Below the pieces are notes generated by a model. It saw nothing but the letters and a program-made list of their open reading frames with translations. It was not told the DNA's origin and ran no database searches. From Streptomyces armeniacus (GTDB lineage Bacteria; Actinomycetota; Actinomycetes; Streptomycetales; Streptomycetaceae), in NCBI RefSeq assembly GCF_003355155.1, contig NZ_CP031320.1:5137367-5201366 (forward strand): a DNA stretch of 64,000 bases. The letters run 5' to 3'. The position numbers and the translations under genes were made by a program. Shown here in pieces: positions 16,800-25,262 of this stretch. Position 1 is the first letter of the stretch. The number at the start of each line of letters is the position of its first letter.

Positions 16800-17387
16800 G
16801 GCCAACGGCCGGTGGCCCGCACCCGCCCCTTCTTCCTCCTCGCCGTCGCCCTGACCCTCTCCGGGTTCGCGTCCTTCGCCGTGGTCATCGGACTGGTCCC
16901 GCTGATGCACGCACGCGGCGCCGACGCCACCACCGCGGCCTGGGCCCTCGGCCTCGGCGGAGCCGGACAGACCCTCGGCCGTACGCTCTACGCCGCACTC
17001 GCCCGCCGCACCTCTGTCACCACCCGCACGATGGCCCTCATCACGGCGGGCGCCGCCACCACCGCACTTCTCGGCCTTGTTCCCGGCCCCATCCCGTTCC
17101 TGGTCGTCCTCGCCGTCCTCGCGGGCGTCGTCCGCGGCAACCTCACCCTCCTCCAGGCCACCGCCGTCGCCGACCGCTGGGGCACCGGTCAGTACGGACG
17201 TCTGTCCGCGCTGCTCGCCGCACCCGTCACCGTCGCCACCAGCCTCGTCCCCTTCACCGGCGCAGCCCTGGCCGGCCCCCTCGGCGGCTACCCCGCCCTC
17301 TTCCTTCTCCTCGCAGCCCTCTCCCTGACCGCGGCCCTCCTCTCCCTCGGGACAAACACGCCACGCCCATCGGCAGAATCGGTTTAA
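16800..17387 (+). pseudogene. MFS transporter, C-terminal half only (5'-truncated)
   Basis: About 195 residues with six hydrophobic segments, from ARTRPFFLLAVALTLSGFA to a Pro/Ser tail. Features such as AAWALGLGGAGQTLGRTLYA and RGNLTLLQATAVADRWGT are those of the second half of a roughly 400-residue MFS carrier. No N-terminal half, ribosome-binding site or credible start lies upstream; a GTG at 16785 falls within the Tn5-end-like sequence. The break coincides with that sequence, so the gene is either truncated by insertion or recombination, or the assembly is wrong. Confidence 0.75.
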
Positions 17388-17446
17388 CCGCACACCACCC
17401 CGGGCCGGGTTACGTGCCCCGTCGGATCGGCTCAGCGGTCCGGGGC

Positions 17447-17869
17447 TCAGCGTCGCTGGAGCCGTGCGATGGCTCGGAAGGCCTTCGGTGCCGCGGTTCC
17501 CAGCAGGAGGGCGGCGAGCGGGATGACGACGTCCGCCCACGGGTCGCGGATGGGCTTGTAGGTGGCTATGCCGTCCCTGATCTCGATGAACCCGAGGGGT
17601 CGGGCCTCGGCTCCGCCGCCTCCCCCGCCGCCTTCGCCTGTCTTGGCTGGGCCGACCTCGCGGCCCGCGCCGCCGCCGAAGCCGAAGCCGACCCGGGCAA
17701 CGGGGATGACGGTGACACCGTCGCGGACCACCGGCTCGCCGTAGACGGCCGCCGCGGAGGCCTGGGCGCCGAGCTTGTCGGCCAGGCGCTCCAGCAAGGT
17801 GGCGGATGCGTTCGCCGCGCTCATGTCCTTGAGCGGGACGGGCCGTTCCGCGTCTTCTGCGGCGGTCAT
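17447..17869 (-). CDS. GerW/YtfJ-family sporulation-type protein
   Basis: A 140-residue protein. Its core reads GVTVIPVARVGFGFGGGAG followed by a poly-Gly stretch and PLGFIEIRDGIATYKPI, the diagnostic layout of the GerW/YtfJ family, and it ends with a hydrophobic segment (VVIPLAALLLG). Family members in Bacillus affect spore germination; actinobacterial roles are unclear. The start overlaps the stop of the upstream methyltransferase (ATGA), so they form an operon, probably controlled by the divergent MarR protein. Confidence 0.85.
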   Translation of the reverse strand: MTAAEDAERPVPLKDMSAANASATLLERLADKLGAQASAAAVYGEPVVRDGVTVIPVARVGFGFGGGAGREVGPAKTGEGGGGGGGAEARPLGFIEIRDGIATYKPIRDPWADVVIPLAALLLGTAAPKAFRAIARLQRR

Positions 17870-18525
17870 GGGGTGTCTCCCGCGGGTCGTACGGCGGTAC
17901 CGAGGAGGTGGGTGGCGGCCGGCAAGGGGATGCGGCTCTCCGGGAAGGCAAACCGGTCGATGCCGGTAAGGGTGAACCCGGCGACGGCGATGGCCTGTTG
18001 AGTGTCGCGGCCGGTGTGGCAGCCGCCGTTCAGCAGCGGCCAGACGGTGGCGTCCAGGACACGCTGGACGCGGCGCATCGCAGACGAGTCGGCCCGCACG
18101 TGCTCGAAGAACCGCAGCTGGCCGCCCGGCCGCAGGATGCGGTACAGCTCGGCGAGGGCGGCGTGCGGGTCGGCCACCGAGCACAGGGTCAGACACGCCA
18201 CGGCGGCGTCGAACGAGCCGTCAGGGAACGGGAGTTGCTCGCCGCGGCCGTCGATCAGCTCCGCCGGGACGGAGGCAGCGTGGGCCTGCCGTTCGGCCAG
18301 GGCCCGCAGGCGTGGCTCCGGCTCGACGGCCACCAGGCGCTGCACTTCGGGTGGGTAGTACGGGAAGTTCAGTCCGTTGCCCGCGCCGATCTCGACGACC
18401 TCGCCGGACAGGGCGGCCAGCAGGCGGCGGCGGTGCTCGGTGATGCCCGCCTTCTCCAGGGCCGGACCGGCGAACCCCGCGTAGAAGCGGGCGAAGAGTG
18501 GATGCTGCTTGGTCCGCTGGGTCAT
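17866..18525 (-). CDS. Class I SAM-dependent methyltransferase
   Basis: A 219-residue methyltransferase. AdoMet motif GEVVEIGAGNGLNFPYYP lies near residues 41-58 and is followed by VAVEPEPRLR, FDAAVACLTLCSV and LRPGGQLRFFEHVRA, as in the METTL7/UbiE-like group. It is the first gene of a two-gene unit with the GerW-type gene. It faces the MarR gene across about 60 bp containing GGAGG and a palindrome. Substrate unknown; a small lipid or thiol acceptor is typical of relatives. Confidence 0.86.
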   Translation of the reverse strand: MTQRTKQHPLFARFYAGFAGPALEKAGITEHRRRLLAALSGEVVEIGAGNGLNFPYYPPEVQRLVAVEPEPRLRALAERQAHAASVPAELIDGRGEQLPFPDGSFDAAVACLTLCSVADPHAALAELYRILRPGGQLRFFEHVRADSSAMRRVQRVLDATVWPLLNGGCHTGRDTQQAIAVAGFTLTGIDRFAFPESRIPLPAATHLLGTAVRPAGDTP

Positions 18526-18585
18526 GGGGACGGTCTCCCTCCGGCAGCACGATGGCGCTACCCTGATTGACGGAGGTACTACATA

Positions 18586-18600
18586 GTGAAGTCACTTCAC
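18586..18600. promoter_or_regulatory. Perfect palindrome over the marR-type start codon
   Basis: GTGAAGTCACTTCAC has 7-bp arms around a single central C and begins with the GTG start itself. Binding by the gene product would block translation initiation or promoter clearance, the usual MarR autoregulation. Confidence 0.7.
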
Positions 18601-19056
18601 GATATGCCGGAGGGACCCGAGACCGCCAGGGTTTCGCTGGACCGGCTCTTCGAACTCGCCGAGGTGCTCGGTTCGATGATGCAGCGCGGAGTCGCCGAGC
18701 GCGGGCTGACGACGGCCCGCGCGGGCGTGCTGTGGGCGCTGTTCCACGACGGGCCGATGACGCAACGGGCGCTGGCCGGGCAGCTGGGGGTCACGCCCCG
18801 CAACGTCACCGGGCTCCTGGACGCGCTCCAAGCGGACGGGCTGGTGGCGCGCACGGCCCATCCCACCGACCGGCGCGCGACCCTGGTCGCCCTCACAGGC
18901 AGGGGACGCCAGGTCACCGAGGCGCTGCGCGGCGGCCGGGATGAACTGGCCGCCGTGCTGTTCGACGGTATGCCTCCGGGACAGCTCGCCGCCTTCACGG
19001 CTGGGCTGGAAACGGTGATCGAGCAGCTGCGGGCCGCCGATCCCGGCGAGGGTTAG
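18586..19056 (+). CDS. MarR family transcriptional regulator
   Basis: A 156-residue winged-helix regulator. The recognition region MTQRALAGQLGVTPRNVTGLL lies near residues 58-78 and the wing reads HPTDRRATLVALT. GTG is chosen because GGAGG sits 9 nt upstream, whereas the ATG six codons later has none. Divergent from the methyltransferase/GerW operon. Its 3' end overlaps the TusA-like gene tail to tail by 4 bp. No cysteine is present near the DNA-binding helix, so redox sensing is not implied. Confidence 0.87.
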   Translation: MKSLHDMPEGPETARVSLDRLFELAEVLGSMMQRGVAERGLTTARAGVLWALFHDGPMTQRALAGQLGVTPRNVTGLLDALQADGLVARTAHPTDRRATLVALTGRGRQVTEALRGGRDELAAVLFDGMPPGQLAAFTAGLETVIEQLRAADPGEG

Positions 19057-19376
19057 GGCTCCGCCCGGTGCCAGGGAGCACCGGGCAGGGTGACCACCGA
19101 GGCGGTGGTCAGCCGCAGCGCGTACGCCGCCCGGTCGGCACCGGGTACGGGGCCGAGGTAGTCGTGGCCGGTCATGTGGCACCAGGCGGGCAGGTCCAGC
19201 GGGGCTGCCGGGTCGCTGGCGAGCACGTGGACCACGGTCCCCGCGGGCGCGCCGTCGATCGCACGACGCAGCACCAACAGCAGCTGGACGCAGAGCAGTT
19301 CCCCACCGTCGACCACCAGATCCGGCGCGCAGCGGGTGGACAAGCCGGGGCGCGACGCAGGGTGTTCGCCTGTCAT
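19053..19376 (-). CDS. TusA-like sulfur carrier protein
   Basis: A 107-residue TusA-fold protein. The sulfur-carrying cysteine is visible in GELLCVQLLLVLRRAI and the DLPAWCHMTGHDYLG region matches the family's second half. The usual Cys-Pro pair is Cys-Val here. AGGAG 4 nt before the ATG supports the start. It lies 25 bp downstream of a cysteine desulfurase in the same operon, so it probably accepts persulfide sulfur from that enzyme. Confidence 0.82.
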   Translation of the reverse strand: MTGEHPASRPGLSTRCAPDLVVDGGELLCVQLLLVLRRAIDGAPAGTVVHVLASDPAAPLDLPAWCHMTGHDYLGPVPGADRAAYALRLTTASVVTLPGAPWHRAEP

Positions 19377-19401
19377 GTTTCTCCTGTCGACGGCGCTTCG
19401 T

Positions 19402-20613
19402 TCACTGCGGGCGCTCACGGGGGCCCGGGCTGGCTGGCCCACTGTCCCGCTCTCCCCCGGCGGCAGCCCTCCCGATCAGGCGGGTCGCTGTATCGATCTC
19501 CTCCGGTGTGTTCCAGCGGCCCAGCGACAGCCGTAGCGCGCTCAGGGCCCGCTCCGGTGGCAGGCCCATCGCCGTGAGCACCGGCGAGGGGGTGTGCTCG
19601 CCGCTGTGGCAGGCCGAGCCGGTCGACGCCGCCACCTCCGGCACGGCGTGGAGAAGTTCGTGGCCGCGGCAGTGGTCGATGCTGACGTTCAGGGTGTTCG
19701 GCAGCCGTGCCTCGCGGGGACCGTTGAGGCGCACCCGGCCGGGCAGGGCGGCGGCCAGACGCTGGTGGAGGTCATCGCGCAGCGCGGCGATGCGGTGGTT
19801 GCCGCCGGCGGCGAGGTCGTCTTCGGCCAACTGCGCGGCCTTGCCGAGCGCGACGGCGAGGGCGGCGTTCTCGGTGCCGGCCCGCAGCCCGTGCTCCTGC
19901 CCGCCGCCGTAGACGAGCGGTTCGAGGCGGGTTCCGTCGCGTACGTACAGGGCGGCGATGCCCTTGGGCGCGTACATCTTGTGCCCGACGACCGTCAGCA
20001 GGTCCACACCCAACTCGCGTACGTCCAGCGGGATTTTCCCCGCGGTCTGGGCGGCGTCGCAGTGGAGGAGCGCCCCGTGGGCGCGGGTGATGCGGGCCAG
20101 GGCGGCGACGGGCTGGAGGGCGCCGGTCTCGTTGTTGGCGGCCATGACCGAGACCAGCACGGTGCGTTCGGTCAGCGCTGCGGCCAGCACCGCCGGGTCG
20201 ACCAGGCCATCGCGGTCGACCGGGAGGTACGTCACCTCGGCGCCGTGCAGCCGTTCCAGCGCCCGGCAGGTTTCCAGGACCGCGGGGTGTTCGGTGACCT
20301 GGGTGATCACATGGGGCCGGTCGTTCCCGGCGGCCAGGACCACGCCGCGCAGGGCGAGGTTGTCCGCCTCGGATCCGGAGCCGGTGAACACGATCTCCCC
20401 GGCGTCCGCGCCGATCAGCGCTGCCACCCGCGCACGGGCACGGGCCAGGGCCGTCCTGGGCTCGGTGGCGTAGGCGTGGCCGCTGGAGGGGTTGCCGAAC
20501 CAGTCCGCCAGATACGGGACCATCGCCTCGACGACCCGTGGATCCACGGGGGTCGTGGCGTTGTAGTCCAGGTACACGGGATCGCCCCGGAGCCCGGGGT
20601 GCGGGGTGGTCAC
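19402..20613 (-). CDS. Cysteine desulfurase (NifS/IscS type)
   Basis: A 403-residue PLP enzyme. It opens YLDYNATTPVDPRVVEAM, carries the PLP lysine in VVGHKMYAPKG, the TE(H) and DAAQTAGK motifs, and the persulfide-forming cysteine in ASTGSACHSGEHTPS. It would move sulfur from cysteine to an acceptor such as the TusA-like protein encoded next. GTG start overlaps the stop of the ArsR-rhodanese gene (GTGA). Its place in this operon rather than with iron-sulfur cluster genes points to sulfur trafficking or detoxification. Confidence 0.92.
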   Translation of the reverse strand: MTTPHPGLRGDPVYLDYNATTPVDPRVVEAMVPYLADWFGNPSSGHAYATEPRTALARARARVAALIGADAGEIVFTGSGSEADNLALRGVVLAAGNDRPHVITQVTEHPAVLETCRALERLHGAEVTYLPVDRDGLVDPAVLAAALTERTVLVSVMAANNETGALQPVAALARITRAHGALLHCDAAQTAGKIPLDVRELGVDLLTVVGHKMYAPKGIAALYVRDGTRLEPLVYGGGQEHGLRAGTENAALAVALGKAAQLAEDDLAAGGNHRIAALRDDLHQRLAAALPGRVRLNGPREARLPNTLNVSIDHCRGHELLHAVPEVAASTGSACHSGEHTPSPVLTAMGLPPERALSALRLSLGRWNTPEEIDTATRLIGRAAAGGERDSGPASPGPRERPQ

Positions 20614-21278
20614 GCGGCGGCGTCCGCAGCGACCGGGAAGTCGGCCAGCCGCCATTCCAGCATTCCGTCGGTCAGCCGGACCGCCCTGCGGCCCCGCTCC
20701 TGCAGCAGCCGCACCGCGTCGTAGGCCAGGACGCAGTAGGCGCCCCGGCAGTACGCCACCACCTCCGTGTCCTGCGGCAACTCGGTGATGCGCTCGGCGA
20801 GTTCCTCCACCGGGATGGACAGGGCACCCGGGATGTGCCCAGCGGCGTACTCCTCGGCCGGTCGGACATCGAGGACGACGACCTCACCCGCCTCGGCACG
20901 GGTCCGCAGCGCTTCACGGTCAACCTCTTCCGCCTCGTCGGCACCGAGGTAGGCGGTGCGGGCGGGCTCCACCCCCGCCTGGTGTATGTGGGCGACCTGG
21001 CGCAGCAGGGCGTACAGGGCGGCGACGTCGTCGCCGGCCAGCCGGTAGTGGATGCGCACGCCGTCGCGGCGGGTCGCCACGAGCCCGGCTTGCTTGAGCG
21101 TCTGCAGATGGGCCGAGGCGGTGGTCAGATTCAGCCCGGCCGCCTTGGCGAGCGCGTCCACGGTGCGCTCCCCCTGGGCCAGCAGATCGAGCAGTTCCAA
21201 GCGCTTTCCGCTGCTCAGCGCCTTGCCGGTGCGGGCGAAGGCGTCGTACAGCGCGGCTTTGCGCGCAGGGTCTCCCAT
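20610..21278 (-). CDS. ArsR-type regulator fused to a rhodanese domain
   Basis: A 222-residue fusion. Residues 1-95 form an ArsR winged helix (GLNLTTASAHLQTLKQAG), and 110-215 a rhodanese domain with active-site loop CRGAYC. There is no cysteine in the DNA-binding half, so the rhodanese cysteine pair is the likely sensor, presumably of sulfane sulfur or persulfide. GGAGG lies 5 nt before the ATG. First gene of an operon with cysteine desulfurase and TusA-like protein, divergent from the MBL-rhodanese gene; a palindrome between them is its probable operator. Confidence 0.9.
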   Translation of the reverse strand: MGDPARKAALYDAFARTGKALSSGKRLELLDLLAQGERTVDALAKAAGLNLTTASAHLQTLKQAGLVATRRDGVRIHYRLAGDDVAALYALLRQVAHIHQAGVEPARTAYLGADEAEEVDREALRTRAEAGEVVVLDVRPAEEYAAGHIPGALSIPVEELAERITELPQDTEVVAYCRGAYCVLAYDAVRLLQERGRRAVRLTDGMLEWRLADFPVAADAAA

Positions 21279-21291
21279 GGCTTCCTCCATC

Positions 21292-21303
21292 ATTCCATGG
21301 AAT
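21292..21303. promoter_or_regulatory. Palindrome between ArsR-rhodanese and MBL-rhodanese genes
   Basis: ATTCCATGGAAT is a perfect 12-bp palindrome in the 86-bp divergent gap, AT-rich against its surroundings, and placed where an ArsR dimer would repress both directions. Confidence 0.5.
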
Positions 21304-21364
21304 ATTGTAGCTAGGGCAGGGAGCTGAAGCGACCCGGCATCCACCGTGACACCTGGAGGACCTG

Positions 21365-22729
21365 ATGAGCTTCGCCGACGACCACCTGGTACCGCTGGTC
21401 GACGAAGGGCTGGGCAACAGCGCTTACCTCGTCGACCTCGGCGACGGCCGCGCCCTGGCCGTGGACGCGAGCCGCGATCTGCGCGCCCTGCGTGCGGCGG
21501 CCGACCGACGCGGACTGACCGTCGCGTACGCCGCCGACACTCACCTGCATGCCGACTTCCTCTCCGGAGCCGTGCAGCTCGCACACGACGACGGCGCCAC
21601 GGTGCTCGCCTCCGCCGCCGGACACCGCGCCTTCGAGCACACCGCGCTCGCCGACGGCGACGAGACGGATCTGGGCGGGCTGACCCTGCGTGCCCTGGCC
21701 ACCCCAGGCCACACCGACGAGCACCTGTCCTTCCTCCTGACGGACGGCCCCCGCGAACTCGGCGTGTTCACCGGCGGATCGCTGATCGTCGGCTCCGCCG
21801 CCCGCACCGACCTGCTCGGCGCCGACCGCGCCGAGGAACTGGCCCGCGCCCAGTACCGCTCACTGCGGCGGCTGGCCGAACTGCCGGACGCCACCGCCGT
21901 GTGGCCCACCCACGGCGCCGGTTCCTTCTGCTCCGCCCCGCCGGGCGCGGAGCGCACCACCACCATCGCCGCGCAGAAGCAGGCAAACGCGTTGCTCGCC
22001 GCCCCGGACGAGGACACCTTCGTCCGGGAGCTGCTCGGCAGCCTCGGCTCCTACCCCGCCTACTTCGACCGGCTGAGCGAGATCAACCGGCGCGGCCCCG
22101 CCGTCCTCGGCTCCGCCCCCGTACTCCCCGCACTGACCAGCGACCAGGTCCGCGAACTGCTCGGGCAGGGCGCCCAGATCCTCGACGTCCGCCCGATCGC
22201 GGACTTCGCCGCAGGCCACATCCCCGGCGCGATCTCCATCCCGCTGCGCGATCAGTTCGCCACCTGGCTGGGCTGGTTGCTGCCCGAGAACACCCCGCTC
22301 GTGATCGTCACCGCGCCCGGCCAGGATCTGGCTGAACTCACCTGGCAGGCCCTGAAGATCGGGTACGAACGTCTGGCCGGCCACCTCGCGGGCGGCATGG
22401 CCGCCTGGAACGCGGGTGGCGGAACCCAGGAAAGCGTCGAACTCGTCGCCGCCGACCGGCTCGCCGACCGCCCGGTCCTCGACGTCCGTCAGCGGGCCGA
22501 GCACACCGCCGCCCACATCCCCGGCGCCGCCCACATCGAACTCGGCGACCTCACCGCCCGTTCCAACGACGCGCCGCAGGGCGCAGTCGTCGCCTGCGGC
22601 CACGGCGAACGTGCCATGACCGCCGCCAGCCTCCTCCAGCGCGCCGGCCACAGCGATCTCGCAGTCCTCGACGGCGGACCCGCCGACTGGGCCAAGGCCA
22701 CGTCACGCCCCCTGCAGGAGGGTGCGTGA
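21365..22729 (+). CDS. Metallo-beta-lactamase fold protein with two rhodanese domains
   Basis: A 454-residue protein: MBL domain (1-240), then two rhodanese-like domains (about 255-350 and 365-450). The MBL part shows DTHLHADFLSG and GHTDEHLSF, but the aspartate expected in the TGD motif of persulfide dioxygenases is Gly (FTGGSLIVGSAARTDL), and the last histidine of HxHxDH is Phe. The first rhodanese domain lacks an active-site Cys; the second has ACGHGERA. Similar proteins are common in actinobacteria beside ArsR-rhodanese genes. A role in persulfide handling is inferred from context. GGAGG precedes the ATG. Confidence 0.85.
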   Translation: MSFADDHLVPLVDEGLGNSAYLVDLGDGRALAVDASRDLRALRAAADRRGLTVAYAADTHLHADFLSGAVQLAHDDGATVLASAAGHRAFEHTALADGDETDLGGLTLRALATPGHTDEHLSFLLTDGPRELGVFTGGSLIVGSAARTDLLGADRAEELARAQYRSLRRLAELPDATAVWPTHGAGSFCSAPPGAERTTTIAAQKQANALLAAPDEDTFVRELLGSLGSYPAYFDRLSEINRRGPAVLGSAPVLPALTSDQVRELLGQGAQILDVRPIADFAAGHIPGAISIPLRDQFATWLGWLLPENTPLVIVTAPGQDLAELTWQALKIGYERLAGHLAGGMAAWNAGGGTQESVELVAADRLADRPVLDVRQRAEHTAAHIPGAAHIELGDLTARSNDAPQGAVVACGHGERAMTAASLLQRAGHSDLAVLDGGPADWAKATSRPLQEGA

Positions 22730-24000
22730 CCAACGCCCGTACCACCGCGGACTCCCGCGGCATACGCCTCGGACTGCGCGCCAATCTCGCCCAGTTCAGC
22801 CTGCTGGTCGCCGTCAACGCGCTGGTCGGAGGCATGCTCGGTCAGGAACGCACCGTCCTGCCGCTGCTGGCCGAGGACGTCTTCCACCTCTCCGCCTACA
22901 CCTCCGCCCTCACCTACATCCTGGCCTTCGGCTCCACCAAGGCAGTCACCAACTTCTTCGCCGGCACCTGGTCGGACCGCTTCGGCCGCAAGCCGGTCCT
23001 GATCGCCGGATGGCTTGTCGCCCTGCCCGTGCCCGCGATGCTCGCCTGGGGCCCGACCTGGGGCTGGATCATCGCCGCGAACGTCCTGCTCGGCATCAAC
23101 CAGGGCCTGACCTGGTCCACCACCGTCATCATGAAGATCGACCTGGTCGGCCCCGAACGGCGCGGCCTGGCCATGGGGTTCAACGAGGCCGCCGGCTACA
23201 TCGCCGTCGCCGCCACCGCCATGGCCACCGGCGCCATCGCCGAGCATGCGGGGCTCCGGCCCGAGCCGTTCCTGCTGGGGGCCGCCTACGTCGTCCTGGC
23301 TCTGGGCCTGTCCACCCTCGCCGTCCATGAGACCCGTGACCACGCCCGTTTCGAAGCCGCCCGCCACGTCACTCCGGCGGGCAGCGAGAACGACGGGGAG
23401 CTGACCACCGCGCAGATCGCACGGCTCACCAGCCTCAGCGACAGGGCCCTGTCCGCCGCCAGCCAGGCCGGCATGGTCAACAACCTCAACGACGCCCTCG
23501 CCTGGGGCATCTTCCCTCTGCTCTTCGCCGCCCACAGCCTGTCCATCGCCCAGATCGGCGTCCTCGCCGCGCTCTACCCGGCCGTCTGGGGCGCCGGGCA
23601 GATGCTCACCGGCTGGTGGTCCGACCACATCGGCCGCAAGCACCTCATCACCGCGGGGATGCTGCTGCAGGCAGCGGCCATCGCCCTCGTCGCGGCGGGC
23701 TCCACCTTCAGCGTCTGGGCCACCGCCCAGGTTCTCCTCGGCGTCGGCACCGCCCTGGTCTACCCCACCCTGCTCGCCGTCGTCGGCGACGTCGCCCATC
23801 CCGCCTGGCGCGCCCGCGCCGTGGGCGTCTACCGCCTGTGGCGCGACGGAGGCTTCGCCGTCGGGGCCCTCCTCGCCGGAGCCCTCGCCGACGCCTACAG
23901 CCTCACCACCGCCATCTGGGCGGTCGCCGCCCTCACCGCCGCCTCCGGGCTGCTGGTCGCGGTACGCATGTACGAGACACACCCACGCGCTGATCAGTGA
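22726..24000 (+). CDS. MFS transporter in the reactive-sulfur operon
   Basis: A 424-residue, 12-segment carrier with intact MFS signatures after helix 2 (WSDRFGRKPVLIAGW) and after helix 8 (WWSDHIGRKHLI). GTG start overlaps the stop of the MBL-rhodanese gene, so it is translated with it. Context suggests transport of a sulfur species, sulfite or related anion, or a metalloid, but nothing in the sequence identifies the substrate. Codon use is GC-rich and ordinary. Confidence 0.87.
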   Translation: MTNARTTADSRGIRLGLRANLAQFSLLVAVNALVGGMLGQERTVLPLLAEDVFHLSAYTSALTYILAFGSTKAVTNFFAGTWSDRFGRKPVLIAGWLVALPVPAMLAWGPTWGWIIAANVLLGINQGLTWSTTVIMKIDLVGPERRGLAMGFNEAAGYIAVAATAMATGAIAEHAGLRPEPFLLGAAYVVLALGLSTLAVHETRDHARFEAARHVTPAGSENDGELTTAQIARLTSLSDRALSAASQAGMVNNLNDALAWGIFPLLFAAHSLSIAQIGVLAALYPAVWGAGQMLTGWWSDHIGRKHLITAGMLLQAAAIALVAAGSTFSVWATAQVLLGVGTALVYPTLLAVVGDVAHPAWRARAVGVYRLWRDGGFAVGALLAGALADAYSLTTAIWAVAALTAASGLLVAVRMYETHPRADQ

Positions 24001-24249
24001 GCGGTACCAAGGGTCCGACCACCAGCGCCGTGATCGACACGACCAACTCGGCCAGCACCACCCGACCTTTGCGGACGTCTCGCCATGGATACGTAGTCCG
24101 CAGGCAGGCTCGCCATCGGTCCCAGCGGGACCTTCCCGAACGCCGGACACGCCAAGCAAAAAGTGGTGAGCCTACTGCTCAGCTCAGTTGTCGAGTCGGC
24201 TGGGAACTATGGGCAGTTGTACGTACCCGAGGCTTTCGGCCCGGTGCAG

Positions 24250-25047
24250 TCACTCGGGTCGTAGGCGTGATGCGTGCGGAGCATCGCTGTTGGTCGAGCG
24301 AATCATGGCTACCAGCGTCCGGGATCTAGCCGCCCCCACATGCAGCCGCTTGCGCAACGTCTCCGCGGAGATCGGGCGTTGATATGCCTCCCGGTGCCGA
24401 GCATCCTCCTCATAAGCCCGTTCCAGCAGCACCTCCTCGCCGGATCGAGATTTGATGTGCCGAGCGCCCTCACCGGAAACAGAGACGTCAGATTCGCCGT
24501 CGCTGCCAGCGTCCTCCGCCCACCGCGGGGCCACCTCCTCCACCCCCGCCCGAGGGCGCTGACCAGCCTCCAAAACCACGGAACCTGCTGCCTCCTGTGG
24601 ACCCGTGCTGCTGATGGCCTGGAGCAGCCCCGGGCCCACCTCTGCCCAGCCGATCAGCAGCAGCGGCCCGACTGCGTCGAAAGCGGCCTTTCCACGCTCC
24701 CCGGCGAGCAAAGGATCCGTCACGTTCAACGCCAACGTCACCAAGCCGGAGAACACCAGGAGCCGGCGCGCCGGGCGGAGCAGCTCCGGAGACGCGCCAT
24801 GCACTGCGAGATACCGCGTACCCAGCAACAGCCCTAACACAGACAGATCCACCGCAGGAGCCACCAACGGCGCAACCCACGGCGGAACATGCAACCGCAG
24901 CGCCAGCGCCCACACATTCCCAAATCCGAACAGGAACGTCAGACCGACGACCAGAGCCATGACGAGAGTGACACCACGAACCGTGACCTCCCGTTCGAGC
25001 GAGCTGGCGGGACAGCCCGGAGCGGGCTTCGGATCGGTGCCCGCCAT
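24250..25047 (-). CDS. DUF2637 protein (Spd-type, integrative element gene)
   Basis: A 265-residue protein with four hydrophobic segments in its first 145 residues (VRGVTLVMALVVGLTFLFGF, then PLVAPAVDLSVLGLLLG and others) and a hydrophilic tail. This is the DUF2637 pattern found in spread and transfer regions of actinomycete conjugative elements and plasmids. It is the only element-type gene recognisable between the sulfur operon and the tRNA-derived attachment scar; no integrase, replication or translocase gene accompanies it. It is therefore likely a leftover of a decayed element. Confidence 0.8.
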   Translation of the reverse strand: MAGTDPKPAPGCPASSLEREVTVRGVTLVMALVVGLTFLFGFGNVWALALRLHVPPWVAPLVAPAVDLSVLGLLLGTRYLAVHGASPELLRPARRLLVFSGLVTLALNVTDPLLAGERGKAAFDAVGPLLLIGWAEVGPGLLQAISSTGPQEAAGSVVLEAGQRPRAGVEEVAPRWAEDAGSDGESDVSVSGEGARHIKSRSGEEVLLERAYEEDARHREAYQRPISAETLRKRLHVGAARSRTLVAMIRSTNSDAPHASRLRPE

Positions 25048-25064
25048 CAGAAGGCCCCCTTCTG
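25048..25064 (-). promoter_or_regulatory. Inverted repeat overlapping the DUF2637 ribosome-binding site
   Basis: CAGAAGGCCCCCTTCTG directly abuts the ATG and contains the only purine-rich box available (AAGGGGG on the minus strand). A hairpin or bound repressor would occlude initiation. Confidence 0.45.
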
Positions 25065-25262
25065 TTTCGGGGGCTCGGTATGAGCCGTCTGCGTCGCCGC
25101 AGCGCCCGTCATCACGTTGTCGCGGAATGCGGGAGCAATGCGGGAGCGGACGCCCGTGGACCAGCCTGTCCCAGGCTCCGCGTACTGGACGGAATGCTGA
25201 CTCAAGGCAGGACTAAATCGCCCAAACAGGATCACGGCTCATCCTCCTGGACGGTCTCCTCG

